Source: Gnetum montanum
Lineage: Eukaryota > Streptophyta > Gnetopsida > Gnetales > Gnetaceae
Direction: 5' to 3'
Assembly: GCA_015680685.1 (NCBI GenBank)
Contig: MNCI01004113.1
Coordinates: forward strand, 757,129-821,128
Length of the DNA stretch: 64,000 nt
Positions within the stretch are counted from its first letter, which is position 1. Each line of letters begins with the position of its first letter. Position numbers and translations under genes: made by a program. Under the pieces are notes generated by a model. The model ran no database searches. It was given only the letters and a program-made list of their open reading frames with translations, and was not told the DNA's origin. Below are positions 1 through 12,814 of the stretch, in pieces.

Positions 1-2330
1 ATTGTACAAAATGAGTAGTAGTAGAAGATGTATAGTCAGTGACAACTGTTGCTTCTATCCATTTTGTATAACAGTCAATAGTGGCTATGATGTATGCCTT
101 TCCATTTGACATGGGCATGATGGGGCCCAAGAAATCAAAGGTCATGGTTGAGTCCACTATTGAGGTCAAAGGATTCCAATGGTTAAATCCACTATTGAGG
201 TCTCTCCATTCAAGCAGTCATTGCACCATCTCATTGGCAATGTTCACAAGAGTGGACATACTGGTGAGAATTCCTAAAGATTATTGGCCAATAGTATCGT
301 GCCATCAAGATTTTAATGGTTGTGTGTCTCCTAACATAGTGGTTCCACAATGGCCCCGATGAGCATCCTAGAGAACATGCAGTTGATCAACATCAGGAAC
401 ACACCATCAAACTAGGCCATCAACGCACACCTTGTAGAGGTGTCTATTGATCTTCATGAAGTGTTTTACCTAGTGAAAAAACTTTTGTTTCTTTCAGTGG
501 TCCAACCCTTTTGGCATCTCTTAAGTGAGAAGATAGGTGAGAATGCCATCATACCACTTAAGCTCAATGGAAAATTGTTCAATTATAGCCTTGATAAAGA
601 TTTCATCAAGAAATAGATCAAATAGTGGGCTTTTATCCTCTTTGTTGTCCATCGCAATTGAGACAAGTGATCAATTATCACATTCTCAATTTCCTTTTGA
701 TCTACCATCATAAGATCAAATTCTTGTAAGATCACTAACCATTGTATTACATGAGGGCTTACCATTGGCATGTTCATGAGGAAGTGAATGGCACTATGGT
801 CTGTGTGCATAAACACTTTGTATCTAAGCACATAATGCTTGAACTTTTCTAGAGCAAATACCACTACCATAAATTCTTTTTCTATGGTGGTGTAGTTCAA
901 TTATGCATCCATAATGCATTGGCTTGTGTAATGGATATAATATGGATGTTTCTTATTGTCTAAGTGCATAAGCATAGCTCACAAGGCATAATGTGATGCA
1001 TGTATCATAACATGAAATGGTCTAGACTAGTCAAGTACCTGTAGAATTGGAGTTTGTACAAGTTTCTCTTTTAGTTGTTGGAATGATTTTTCACATTAAT
1101 TGATCCAGATAAATAGAGCATCTTTCTTTGTTAGCTCAACCAAGGATTTTACGATCTTAGAGAAATTCTCTATGAATCACTGGTAGTAGCTAGTGTATCC
1201 AAGGAATGACCAAACATCTTTGATGATTTTTGGTTGGTGGGTGATTTCTTAAATGACCCTTATTTTTTAGGGTCTACCTCAATTCCTATTTGTGATATTT
1301 GGTGTCCCAATACAATTCCCTCCTGGACCATTAGATGACTCTTTTTCCAATTGAGCCACAAATTTGTTTCAATACATTTTTTTGGTACTTGCTTAAGGTG
1401 GTCTAGGGCTTGCTCAAATGTAGATCCATAGGTGGAGAAGTCATCCATGAAAACTTTCACACCACTACCAATTTGCTATTGAAAAATGCCTAAGACCAAG
1501 CATTGAAATGTAGTAGGGGAATTACACAGACCAAAAGGCATCTTGTGATATGTAAAGGTCCCCTAGGAACTCATGAATGTTGTTTTGGCCTGGTCCTTTG
1601 GCATTATCTAGATTTGGTTATTATCACTATAACCATCCAAAAAACTATAAAATCAATGCATAGATATTATGTATAACACCTAAATAAAAGATGATCCTTA
1701 AATGTTGCCATATTCAATAGTTGAAAATTGATGTAGACCCACCACTTGCCATCTTTCTTTGGCACAATCGTGAGTGGACTAACCCACTTGCTATCCACAA
1801 TGGGATAGATAAACCCCACCTTGAGGAGTTGTTTGATTTCTTCCTTGACAACCTACTTTGTTTTGGGATTCAACTACCTCTATGGATACCTCTTTGGCTT
1901 CATGGCTAGATCAGTGTAGATAAAATGCTGGCATATCCTAGGATCAATCCCTATGAGTTTGGGATATGACCAACCAAAGGTTGCTAACCATTTTTCAACT
2001 ACATTCAATAGCATCTATATTTGTTTTGGAGCAAGATTGGCATTGATTATTATCAACTTCCCACTATTTAAGAATACATATTTCATGTTGACAAGTAGAG
2101 TTTTTAATTCATGGGGCTCTTACTTGAAATTTTCAAGAATTTCCAACTCTTCCCATTAAGTATCATCAGTTGCATTATCAAAGAGTTGGTGATGAACTTG
2201 CTCTAGTTCATCCATTCTTGCAACATATGCACATGTTAGGCTCTTAGTAGATTCCATTCAAAGTGTGTTGCTTTCAAGATCAGTGGTCAACCACTGGGTA
2301 CCCTCTTGTTTTGTGATTATTGTGTACAAA
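1..2330 (-). pseudogene. pol: Element A pol remnant: reverse transcriptase, RNase H, start of integrase
   Basis: On the minus strand, pieces of RT come first (about 2330-1260), then RNase H (about 1100-583), then the beginning of the integrase core (below about 150). Visible signatures are FMDDFSTYG near 1440, the following block SHLMVQEGIVLGHQIS, and the RNase H segments TIEKEFMVVVFALEKF and HTDHSAIHFL at 583-900. The integrase core starts around DFLGPIMPMSNGKAYI and DCYTKWIEATVV. The RT YxDD-type motif is intact (MDD), but the frame is broken by many stops and shifts. In the family these domains copy the RNA genome and integrate the product. This copy cannot make a working polyprotein. Confidence 0.85.
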
Positions 2331-5300
2331 AACCTTTGAATATATGCTTTTGATGGACACTTCTTGCATGCAAAGCATCCTGCTTGCATGTAGAGATGGA
2401 TGCTTATTTAATAGACCAGAGTTTCTACACAAAATTGCATCCTATATTATTGTACATGATGCATGGAACTTACTTCTTCTCAATCTTCCTGAGTGCATTT
2501 TCTTTAGATATTTCCAGAGAAAGATCTCTAATGCTCATTCTTGCATCAACAGTGCTTAGCCATATCCTTCCCATGATGATTGGAAAGTCCCCTTTACAGT
2601 GCTTCATTTTGATTACTAGGAAATCAGTAGGATAAGACCACTCATAGACAATGATCATAATGTCCTCCACTAGTCCCAATGGAAGAGTAATGGACTAATC
2701 TACCAATTCTAGTCTAATATTGCTCTTCTTGAGAGGAGGTAGATTCCACGTAGTATACATATAATGAGAAATCAGGTTGACACTAGAACCTAAATTAAGA
2801 AGAGCTTTTCATGGTTCATTCTTAGCAATCTGTAAATAAATAACAGGACTCCTAGGATCTACTAATTTCCTAGAAAGGTTTGTAGCTCAAATCTATTTAG
2901 ATATGACATGAGTTAGCATAACAATATGGATTCGAGCTGGGATTTTTTTTGAAGGGAACTTGAAAGAATTTGATACAAAGGGAGATGGAGAAACAAAGTT
3001 GGAAATTGCATGGGTATGTGATCACTTAGGTAGATTATTGGATTGGAAGAAATGTTTTTTCTTTGATAGATTGTCTGAACCACTTGGTTGATGAACCGAT
3101 TATAGATTAATAGCCCTGGTGGCATTGTGTTGTTGTGGTTAAGCTAAGAGTTCATCCTACATAGATGGAGCAAGTGGTAGCTATGTTGAGGATGGAGGAA
3201 CAGGTGTAGGAATAAGAGGAGGATAAGGATAAAAGATGGTATCCCTCCTTGAATGAGGAGAATGAGTTTGATAATATGCAGAAGGATAGTAGTGAGGTTG
3301 GAAAGTAGAAATTTGACTAGAAGAGTCATGTAGATATAGGGGTTGTTGAATGTAATACCCATATGGATCAGGTTGTCTATAAGAGTATTGTTACCTTAAT
3401 GGTACTAGTGCCCATGACTATGGTTGCTGCCACTATTGATACTACTTGTATGGTTGTGATGGAGTTCCACTTGGATAATATTATTGTTTTTGATGGAGTT
3501 GCCTAGGATTGCCTTCAAGATAAGGTAATCTTCTGGGTGTTTTCCTTTGTGCTAGTTATGGATTCAAAGCATACACCACAAACTCCTGTAAGTGTGACAC
3601 AATGGGGTAACATCCCTTATGATGTTCATAATTGTAGATTTCACATCCACCATCATTAATTGATTCAATTTATATAATTTGGTCTACTACATCAATCTTG
3701 CCCTTACCTCTTTGATTGGTACATTCAACTTCTTTGCTCCTCCTGCGATCATGATCACTACCTTGTTCTTTGGACTCTTTAGCAATTTTTAGGATAGCTT
3801 GAAATCTTCTATCCATGGAGTTCCATAATTAATCTACCTTGAAATTTCAGATATAAAATTTTGAAGTGGCAAGGTTTTTCGATTCACCACCTCGTCAAGT
3901 GATGATTCTTCCTCACTGTCACAAAACCAAACCTCCATCTTGCAAATGGAAGAATCACAAATGTACTCCTTTGTACTTTCATATTTCCTCAACTCTCCTT
4001 CTTCTTTCACTACCTACTCAATCAACCATTGAATCTAATGGACTCTTAATTCTAACAATCATCCTTGGGAATAGACACCAAGAGTTCTTCTCATTTCTGA
4101 TCGAAGGCTATCTATACTATGGCAAAGTTGCTCCAATTGAGAATAACCATGGCTAGGACATCTATGAAATAAGGAATAGTATCAACCCATGGCAACATCC
4201 AAGGGTTCATGTGTCCCTTTTTTCCATCCTTGGATTTGCCTCCTCAAGTTGGACACTTGGGAGTACATCTGATATTTGTCATTAAATAGTTCAAGCATTA
4301 TACTCCACCATCTTATAGACTCTAGTTCTCAGGACCAATACCAGTTTTCTACTTCTTTAATGAGTGTCATGGGAAACAAATTAAGGTGTTTCCACTCATT
4401 TTCTATATTTTTCAAGGCACATGCATCATGGAAAGCTTGGAGACAATTCTACGAATTTGAGTTATATCCCCATTCAAACCTAGGAATATTGTTCATGTCT
4501 AGCCTCTTGATCTGACTATCCTTAATGTGCCTTATAGGAATTCTCACTACCTCCACAATGTTGAGCATGCTTTGGGTAGCAAGAAAAGGCCCATCAAGGC
4601 CATGATTCTAGTGCCTACAATTCCCTCTACTACCCCTTCATTCATTATGGTGGATCTTTCTTAAATGCCCACACACCTGGTCTTAACTTGCCCAATGATC
4701 CCTTTGATTATCTTAGTCTTGTTGACCACCTCCATCATGATTATGCCCCCTATAGTTGCAATTAGAGCCAAACGAGGAAGAAGATGATGACTAAGGTGAT
4801 GAAGGTGAAGAGGAAGGAGAACTAGCACTATCATGGTGCATGCTACCCCCTCTTCAGTGATCGTAGCCACAATCACATTCTTTTTCCTTATCCACACCCC
4901 TGCCTTGACTCTCCTCCTTAGATCCTCCTTTGTCATTGAATCCATTTTTTCCAGAACTAGGATTGTGAATCATGGACTATAGGTTCTAGTTTTGACCTCC
5001 TTCCTTGAAGTCAAAGAGAGTAATTTCTCCAAATGAAAAATTCCCAGAGAAGGGTTCTCCACCATATTTTTGGTACATCAAGTATGGGGAATCAGTGAAC
5101 CACTTTCCCTTCACAAATTCGTAGCACTACTCTAACTAGTGATCCATTAGATGTCATGCCTTAGTGGGATGATAATCCCTAGCATCGCTATCATGCACAA
5201 CATACTCAGCATGAAGTCCCTAGAGATCTAACTATATAAGCATTTGTTGGAGCATCACAAGAATGGATGGATTTGGTGACAACCTGATGTTGGCCTCCAT

Positions 5301-5456
5301 GTCGCATCACCACAGCTGTTCATCCTGGTGTAGGATGAAGGTGAAATTGGGTACATATTCATGAGGATGAGAATATACCACTCTATATTATTAAGACACC
5401 TATTGATGTACTTCGTTAGACTTAGACAAAGAATCAATTCTGTGAGAAGAAGACAT
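2331..5456 (-). pseudogene. gag-pro: Element A gag-protease remnant
   Basis: This is the minus-strand gag and protease region upstream of the RT. The probable start ATG at 5454-5456 opens with Met-Ser-Ser-Ser codons like element G. The conserved gag N-terminus (YVPNFTFILHQDEQLW-like) lies near 5310-5370. A short Cys/His stretch (GCEIYNYEHHKGCYP-like) sits near 3600-3660. The protease continuation VEDIMIIVYEWSYPTDFLVI and FPIIMGRIWLSTVDARM is at 2470-2679. The active-site motif, LLD(L/S)GS in relatives, reads LLNLGS here: the catalytic Asp codon is AAT (2794-2796), a G to A change. The frame is heavily broken. Confidence 0.8.
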
Positions 5457-5597
5457 CTTATGTTAGAAAATAAGAAATGTAGTGTGCTTCTTAAAATTGT
5501 TGTAGTTATTTTAAAGTATGATTTGACTCTAGGGTTCATTCCAATAATCTTAAATAAATTTTCACTAATCCTAGATAGTGCACATAACAATTAAAAG

Positions 5598-5615
5598 TCC
5601 TCAACAATGGTGCCA
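5598..5615 (-). other. Element A primer-binding site (decayed)
   Basis: Read on the minus strand, the 18 bases immediately downstream of the LTR are TGGCACCATTGTTGAGGA. The plant tRNA-Asp(GTC) complement is TGGCGCCGTTGCCGGGGA. The five mismatches are all transitions. One base separates it from the LTR end. Confidence 0.75.
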
Positions 5616-5616
5616 A

Positions 5617-6509
5617 TGATTAGTGGTGAGGTACCCTTACTCCCAACCATATGAATGACAAGTGTTCATGCATGATCCAGTCAAATTCCTCAGACCTTAA
5701 GTTCTTAAATACACTAGTTCCAAGACATGAAATCTAATTGTAACAATCATTATCTTCTCAACTATACTTATGAAGCTTAATTGTATGGCTATGTATAATT
5801 GAGGCACATGATTTTTTAGTATTTTATATTTTATTTATCTATGATTAATAGCAAGTTGAAACATAATTTATAATCAATTTAACTTAACCTAATTATTGAT
5901 CAATAATGAACTATCCTATCATAAGTATCCAATCCCACTTTCTATGCACATCCTAAACATATATAATATGCTAGGTTACCAAACATTAAGCATTGCTAGG
6001 GTTACCAAGAGTCATACAGATGCTCGAAGCTATTGTACTTATGTGCTTTAACTAATTAATTAACTGCTATTGAATCTAATTAGCTTACTTTAGCTCAATT
6101 AATTGGAAGCATTAAAGGAAATTGCATGAAACATTAAATGCATAAATAAAATGTTTAAGCTAGCCAAGGTGCTACAAGGTTTGATAAGAAAGCTCGTCTT
6201 TATTTTCTCACACATTGTTGTGCTTAGGTACAATACTGCTTGAATAAATATCTGTACACTCAATGACTCCTACTACGGGCACTTTGGAAAATATTCTAAC
6301 TTTGGGGAAAAGAAGCTACAAGAGCTCTACTATGCTATGAAAATAACTATTCCAAAACTATGTGACTAAGCACTATATTTATAGGCCAACACATACCCCA
6401 TGATATTAGATATTCAACATCGCATCTTAGGGCCTGATATTGAGTATCTGACATCACGACTTTGATATTAGATATCTGATATCAAAGCCCAACAAAACAT
6501 GGTTCATTA
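5617..6509 (-). repeat. Element A 5' LTR
   Basis: The plus-strand left edge TGATTAGTGGTGAGGTACCC corresponds to the LTR edge of elements B, C and G next to the PBS. The right edge near 6504-6509 (TTCATTA) corresponds to CTCATCA in relatives. A TATA box on the minus strand (TATAAATA, 6376-6383) lies about 130 nt inside the LTR start. The U3 end (about 6399-6485) carries many GATAT and GATATC motifs. The right edge was set by comparison with relatives and by the start of LINE sequence, so it may be off by a few bases. Confidence 0.7.
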
Positions 6510-9500
6510 GGTACATTTCCAAACATGTCGAGTAGCAAGAGACTTAAAACATATCAAAAAATAAATTTTCATTTCTACAAAGAGAATGTTAAAGAGATAT
6601 ATTTTCCATATGTCTAAGACCAGTGTCGATAGAAATACCTTGATGAATAAGACATTATAAAAAATATGAATTTTAAGAAATATTGAAATTCTTCAAATAT
6701 TTTTTATTTTCCTCATCCAAAAGTGAGATGATAATTGTATTTTCTAGGCCTTAGTGAGCTTTTTATGAATAAAATCATTCTTTATAATAATCTCATGAGA
6801 AACTTTCAAATTAAAAGAAAAAGCATATCTACCATCCTTCCAAAAATATCTAGAAAAACCCAATGGAAGTTGTTACCAAATTTAATTAAATTCTCAAGAT
6901 TAGAAATTAATTTTTGAAAATTAAATTTTCTCTTTCTATTCAATTCATAAAGGCTAGAAGCTTCATTCTAAGTAATCCATCTATCATGCTTAGGCAAGTA
7001 AGAAAATGTAGTGATACCAGATCTATTTCAAGTGGTACCTAATCTAGCTACATTAGTAGCCCAAACTCCTTCATTAAAAGGAAGAAACCATGCACTAATT
7101 TGCCTAAGCATATTTGCTGAAACTATAATATTACTGTAATTCCAATATTTACAAAGCTTTCATCATGCCTTTCAAATTTGTTCAAGAATTAGAAAACCAA
7201 GAATAGAAATCGCCTTAGGAAAAAGAATATAGTTAAGAAAGTTATAATTCTTAGGTTTTTCTTTTATAAGTCTATTTCTTAAAAGGATTATCCAAATATC
7301 ATCTTCATTACTGCACCTTGTAGTTCATCTACTACAAGAAAATACCTTGGTTATAACAATTAATGAGGCCAAGTTCTTCATCTTTCTTGCTAATAGTGCA
7401 AATATTCCAAAAAACTCTAGAAAAACCTTTACTATGTTACTTAGCAGATCAAACAAACCAATGGATAATACGATTAATTCTCTCATAAGAAGTTTTAGTA
7501 GGAGCCTAGAAACTAGAGTAATAAATCTGAGTTAACTAAAGCATTTGTTTAATAACTAAAACATTACCAACAAAGATGAGCTTTTTTTTTTCATTTATCA
7601 AGCTTCTTTTTAATTTTATCAAGCACATAATTCTCCAAAATAGTAAGATTAGACTTAAAAAAGGTTTTTCTAAAATTGTAAAGATAGAATCTCTTTTCAA
7701 TACTTTCCAAGACTTGAGAGTAACCCACTTATCAATATTTTCATTACAATAAATAACATAATTTTGCAAATTAATCTTAGAGCCAAATAACATGTAGTAA
7801 TCCTCCATAATGGCTAAAAGAGTATTCATATGTTATTGAGAATTATTGATAATAAAAAAAGAATCATATGCAAAGTACATGCGAAGAAATTAAGTACCTT
7901 GATCATTAATTGAAATCCCCTTAATGAAATTCCTTTGTCGATCATAATGGAAATTATGTGAAAAAAATCTTCAGTAATAATAAAAAGACAAGAAGCTAGA
8001 GGAAACCTTGATAAACTAACCATTGAAGAAAAAAGAAGGAACTTAATCCAAAATTAGTAGAAACTCGAGCATTAGCATTAGTAAGCATGATATGAACAAG
8101 TTAAATAAAATTATCATCAAATGCCAATTTATAGAGACAAGAAATAATAAAATTCCATTCAATCCTATCATAAGCTTTAGTATAATCTAACATAATAGAA
8201 GCAATGTTTTGTTTAGTATTAGAAACCCATTAGATTTCCTCCCAAGTTGTGGTAACATTATTTAAGATGTCTGCCTTTAACAAAACTAGTATACTTAAGT
8301 TAGATGATATCTTCAATAACCTTCTAAATTTGGCAAGCTATGCATTTAGCTAAAATTTTATAAATATCATTAAGTAGAGTAATAGGCCTTCAATTACCAA
8401 TATATTGAAGATCTCCATTCTTAGAAAGAGGATGAATCCAATCATTATTAATATTTTTACCAAGAGAAACATTTGTATTGGTTTTTTTAGAAAATGTGAA
8501 AGAGACCTTCTCCAACAATATTTAAATTCTTCTTTTAAATTTCACTAGAAAAACCATTAAATCCTAGAGCTTTACCATCTGCTAGACTAGAATTCACTAA
8601 TTTGATTTCTTCCACTGTAATTTATACTTCAATAATACTTTGATGTGCTTTTGTTATAAGATGAGGAATATGCATACTAAAGGCCTAGAAGGATTCCTTG
8701 TTAAAATATTTGAAAGAAATAATAAAAGAAAAATAGTTCGCTAAAAAACTATTAATAGTCTCAGGATCTTTAATGATGGAATTATTTATATAAATTCATT
8801 CCAATTACACTTTATCCTTTTCTTTTAAAGCTTTTCTTGCAAGGTTCATCCTCAATTTTTAGCTAACCCATGTAACTTTTAGTGAGAGCACTTTTAGGTT
8901 CAAAAATATCCTAACATTATTTACCATAATGAGCTTTGGAAAAGGTTTTTTTGAGTTTTAAATTTAAAGGGATTATGGTCTAAAAGAATTTTCATTTTCT
9001 TTACAAATTCTGCAATATATTCTTCAACTTGATGCTTATGCTTAGTAAATTACTTTTAAAATCGTCTAGCATAATTTCTAAATCTACAAGTAGTTCGTTG
9101 CCATCAATCAATCCAACTAATATCATTGATAGGTTTTCTTTTTTCATTTTATAATGGCTTCAAAATAATTTTCCCACTAGATCATATAAACATATTAGCA
9201 TTCATATGAAAAAGATCATGCTCTCAAAATAATGAAGATAGGAGAGGAAAATGTTAATAGAAAAATGACTTGACAAAGTAGCATTTGTATGTACTTCTAC
9301 TTTCCTTGCAAGCTTCCAAAAGAAAACATTAAAGATGTAAAATCTATTAAGTAGATAATAAATTCTATCATTTCCTTATTAATAATTATAACAAGTATAA
9401 TTTTTCTCATTAGAATAAAATGAGAAGAAAGAGCTAACATCAGAATCAAAATATTTTTCTTTGAAATTGCACCAATATTATTTTTCTTAAGTATATTTAT

Positions 9501-10190
9501 TAGGAAGAAAACCATCAAGTTTATATAAATGACTTTTAGCCCTATTGAAATGACCTCTATTAATCCAAAGGACTTTAGGTAGAGACAGAATATATTTCCA
9601 AACCTCTAATTGATCTTTCAAATTGTTAGGAAAATAAATATTATAAAGTGCAAAGTCACCTTTTTTACTATGAAAGATAATCCAAATAACTTTTCCAAGG
9701 TTATTAAACCAAAATTCAAAACTTTTTGAGTTTAATTTTATTATTAAGAATAGCAATACCTCCTTTATTAACTTCATTAGTAGTAGAAAAATAATACAAT
9801 TTTTAAAATGTATTTATCAACACAATTAATATCACAAGTTGAAATATTAATTTCTTACAAGAAAAGAAAATCTAGAGATAAATGCCAGTTTGAAAGATAC
9901 TTCCCAATTGTCTTTGCTCGAGACATGTTAGAAAGGCCCCAAGAATTCCATTATAAAACACACATTGGGATGTTGGGAAAGATGCCCTCACCCTTGATAT
10001 TTCAAGCTCAGCATTTGTCTCACAATTTATGTCCTTGATAAGTGACAAAGCATTATCTAATTAAAAAATATTTGGAATAGGAACAAAAGTAGAAAGAGAA
10101 TGAGATACCTTTGGGCTTTTTAAATTAAAAGTAATAGCTGTAGGCCTCTTCATTTTATGTTGCACTAAGTGAAATCTATCTATATCAGTA
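6510..10190 (-). pseudogene. LINE copy 1, ORF2 remnant (endonuclease-RT-C-terminal domain), 5'-truncated
   Basis: A degenerate L1-type LINE on the minus strand, matching copy 2 (50757-54700) along its length. The N-terminal endonuclease-like part lies about 10040-9300 (FALYNIYFPNN at 9487-9777). The RT begins around ITVEEIKLVNSSLADGKALG (about 8620-8560). The LPLASCLFIITEDFFHII-type block lies near 8020-7960. The catalytic [FY]ADD motif is at 7863-7874 and reads FAYD, so one catalytic Asp is lost. The region after it (7820-6540) is the RT C-terminus and linker. There are many stops and frameshifts. Similarity to copy 2 ends near 10190, before ORF1, which is the usual 5' truncation of LINEs. 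The 3' end is cut by element A. Confidence 0.8.
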
Positions 10191-10370
10191 ATAGCCCCTA
10201 TGATTTTAGTAAGTTACAATATAATATTCCTTAGTGTATGTTATTTTGATATGGTATTTTGGATTATGGATAAATTTAATGAATCCCTTGTGCTAAAAAT
10301 GAAGATTTGGAAAAGAACCCTATAGTCAAAAGAATTAATATATAAAGTATGATTTTGGTGAAATATGGAT
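10191..10370. other. AT-rich spacer without recognisable content
   Basis: A short AT-rich stretch between the LINE and the SINE-like segment. I see no coding signal. Confidence 0.5.
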
Positions 10371-10440
10371 TTTTTTAGTGCAATTAAACCTATGATTTGG
10401 GGTTACTAAGCCAAGACTCTTACCACTAAGTCAACACCTC
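10371..10440 (-). repeat. tRNA-derived SINE head (candidate)
   Basis: On the minus strand there is a tRNA-like internal promoter. TGACTTAGTGGT (10422-10433) resembles box A and is followed by AAGAGTCTTGG. About 30 bases later GGTTTAATTG (10381-10390) resembles a decayed box B (GGTTCGAATC). Order and spacing fit a Pol III promoter of a tRNA-derived SINE. The body and tail are not clear, and only one copy is in the window. Confidence 0.4.
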
Positions 10441-11779
10441 ATTATGAAATTAATAATGATGTAAGAATTTGAATTAAGGTTAGATTAATGAAATGGAGAG
10501 AAGCTAATAGTGTGGTCAATGATAAAATAATATTAAACTTAAAAGAGAATTCTCAAAACTATCATCAAATGTATAATTTTGCAAAATGTTGGACATTAAA
10601 TACTGTGAACGTAGTAAAAATAAAACCTTTAACATGAATGTTGATATTATTAAAAGAAAATAGAATTAACTTTATTACTAAAGCATAAGGTTAGCTTTTT
10701 TAGATATAAATATATTATAACTTTACATCTTGTAAGAAACTCAAATTGAAAGTAAGATTTTATCACATTCAAATACTTTAAGAATTTAATGGATAGATAT
10801 TACATTTATATCATAAAAGATAAAGATCACATGAACAAAATAGCCCAACTAATACCACCAGATGTAACAAGAAAAGATCATATAGACCCTTTTCTTCAAT
10901 ATTACATGTAAATACCTCATTCAAATGCATTAAATCCATATTTCAAACTACCCTTTTAGTATATGTTACATGGTTGCTTATAAAAATTGCAAAAAGGAAA
11001 AAAATCAGACTATGACATTATTTTGTACTAGATAGGTTATTAGGATAATGTCAATTCTTTGTTGTAATCTCTTTGCTAGTGGTCATTGCAATTCTCATCT
11101 CATATTTTTCATATCTCGGGTCTTTCCTTCCAAAAAGAAATCATAGATGCTCTTATATAGCGAAACCAATTCCATGTGTATTCATCAACCAAGGAATTGT
11201 CATTTAGTAATTTGATTATATGGTTATACCTAAGTGTTTTAATGGTTGCTTAATTTGTTGTAATGGAGATTCAAGATCATCTGTAAGTGAAGGAGAATTC
11301 CATCCAAGTTTTCTTAAGATTAATGTTTTAATTTTATGCATCATCTTTGAAATTCATACCCGAAAGTTGAATAATGAAAGAAACTAGTACCCAATATTTT
11401 ATTTTCTATAAGAAATATAGATCCAAGAAGTTAATCTTACAAAGCATGAAAACAACTAGTACCCTAACAAGCCAAAATTCGTCCTTAAAAATAACACATA
11501 CAAACATAATCATTGATTCAATTTTTGGAAAAACGGCTTTCAAAAACCATAAAATCCCTATCTAGGAAAACAACCATCCAAAACAAAACAATATAGCCTT
11601 GAAATCCTAACACACTCACCACTACAAGTCACCTCGAAAACTAACAAGTAGGATCTCAATTGTTTTTCTCTTTCCCACACTTCTCACTCCAACCTACAAC
11701 TAGAAGCTCTTTTATTGTTACTTTTAAATATTTCTAGAACATTGAATCACCCAATAGTTAAGATTTTTTTATGCACTGG
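10441..11779. other. AT-rich intergenic stretch, nothing recognised
   Basis: About 1.3 kb between the SINE-like segment and element B. Only short chance reading frames are present (for example 11374-11565). No domain, LTR edge or repeat was recognised by eye. Confidence 0.5.
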
Positions 11780-12737
11780 TGGTGAGCAGTCAAGGTACCC
11801 CTATGCCCAACTATATGAATCATGAAGCACTCACGTGTGATTTGGTTGAATTTCATGGACTCTCTAGTTTTTGGTGCATTAGTCTTCTAGGAAGTGAACC
11901 TTGCCCTAATGGTCATTTGTTGTCTTTCCAATTACACTTGTGAGGTATAAAAGCATGGTTAAGTGTAATGAAGGCATATTATTTTTATCATTTTATGTTT
12001 TTATGGTTTTGGTTCTTAAAGAGAGAGATGGAGTAAATTGAGAACTAATTTAATTTAACTATTTAACTAATCTCTAACTAGTCATAACATAACCATCTGG
12101 TCCCACTTTCCGTACACATCCTAAACCCACATATTCACTACTAGGTTACCAAGTGCTATGCTACTAGGCACACCAAGTAATAACATTGTTGGGATTACCA
12201 AGTGAATATGTGTTTATGCTTGAAGTGGTCATACTTATGTACCTAATGTATTTAGCTTAATTAATTAACTAATCACTTGAAGTCTAATTTAGCCTAATTA
12301 ATGGCATAATTAATGAAAATAATAAATGCATAAATAAATCATTAATTTATTCTAAGTTTTGCAAGGTTTATCAAGAAGCTCATCTTTATTTTCGTACACA
12401 TTGATGTGGTTCAGGTATAACAGTCCTCGAATAAAAATCTATATACTTTTCGATTTCTGCTGTAGGCACTCCAAAAAATATTCTAACTTTCAAATGGACA
12501 AACTGTAAGAGCCATGCTACTACTATGACTTGAATTTATATAAACATGGCTAGGAGCTTGTATTTATAAATTTTGCTATAGTACTGCATTGATGAGGCCC
12601 CATAGATGAAGCAAATGTTATGTTGATGTGGCCTCATTGATGGGGCAACACCACGTAAATGGGGCCCTATTGATGGGGGCCTATCAATGAGGCTACATCA
12701 ACGAGAGCCTATCAATGTGACACTTTGATGCTCATCA
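11780..12737 (-). repeat. Element B 3' LTR
   Basis: This 958-bp LTR runs from TGGTGAGCAGTCAAGGTACC to GATGCTCATCA. It aligns with the interrupted LTR at 22470-24990, for example in the shared block around AAAGAGAGAGATGGAGTAAA. A TATA box lies on the minus strand at 12561-12570. The U3 end (about 12590-12735) contains a run of imperfect GATGGGGCC / GATGAGGC repeats instead of the GATATC motifs of A, C and G. The LTR retains the uninterrupted target sequence of the LINE found in its partner. Confidence 0.85.
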
Positions 12738-12750
12738 TACCCCCATGATT
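12738..12750 (-). other. Element B polypurine tract region
   Basis: On the minus strand the bases just upstream of the 3' LTR read CATGGGGGTA. The same sequence abuts the 3' LTR of element C (43347 onward). Position and G-richness fit the plus-strand primer site. Confidence 0.6.
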
Positions 12751-12814
12751 GAATGAAAACTCATCCTCATGTTCCTTTACAAAATTGGGAAGGTATGGAA
12801 TTATTGATTGACTT

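Larger units (their letters stand above)
1..6509 (-). mobile_element. Element A: Athila-like Ty3/gypsy LTR retrotransposon, 3' part outside the window
   Basis: A minus-strand LTR retrotransposon whose 3' end lies beyond the left window edge. From right to left it shows a 5' LTR (5617-6509), a degenerate tRNA-Asp type PBS (5598-5615), gag-protease remnants and RT-RNase H-integrase remnants. Family membership follows from the gag N-terminus, the RT block VFMDDFSTYG and LTR edges shared with elements B, C and G. All frames are broken. The sequence just beyond the LTR at 6510 matches an internal part of LINE copy 2 (from about 50816 and 51000), so A appears to have inserted into a LINE. No target duplication can be checked, because the other LTR is not in the window. 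Confidence 0.85.
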
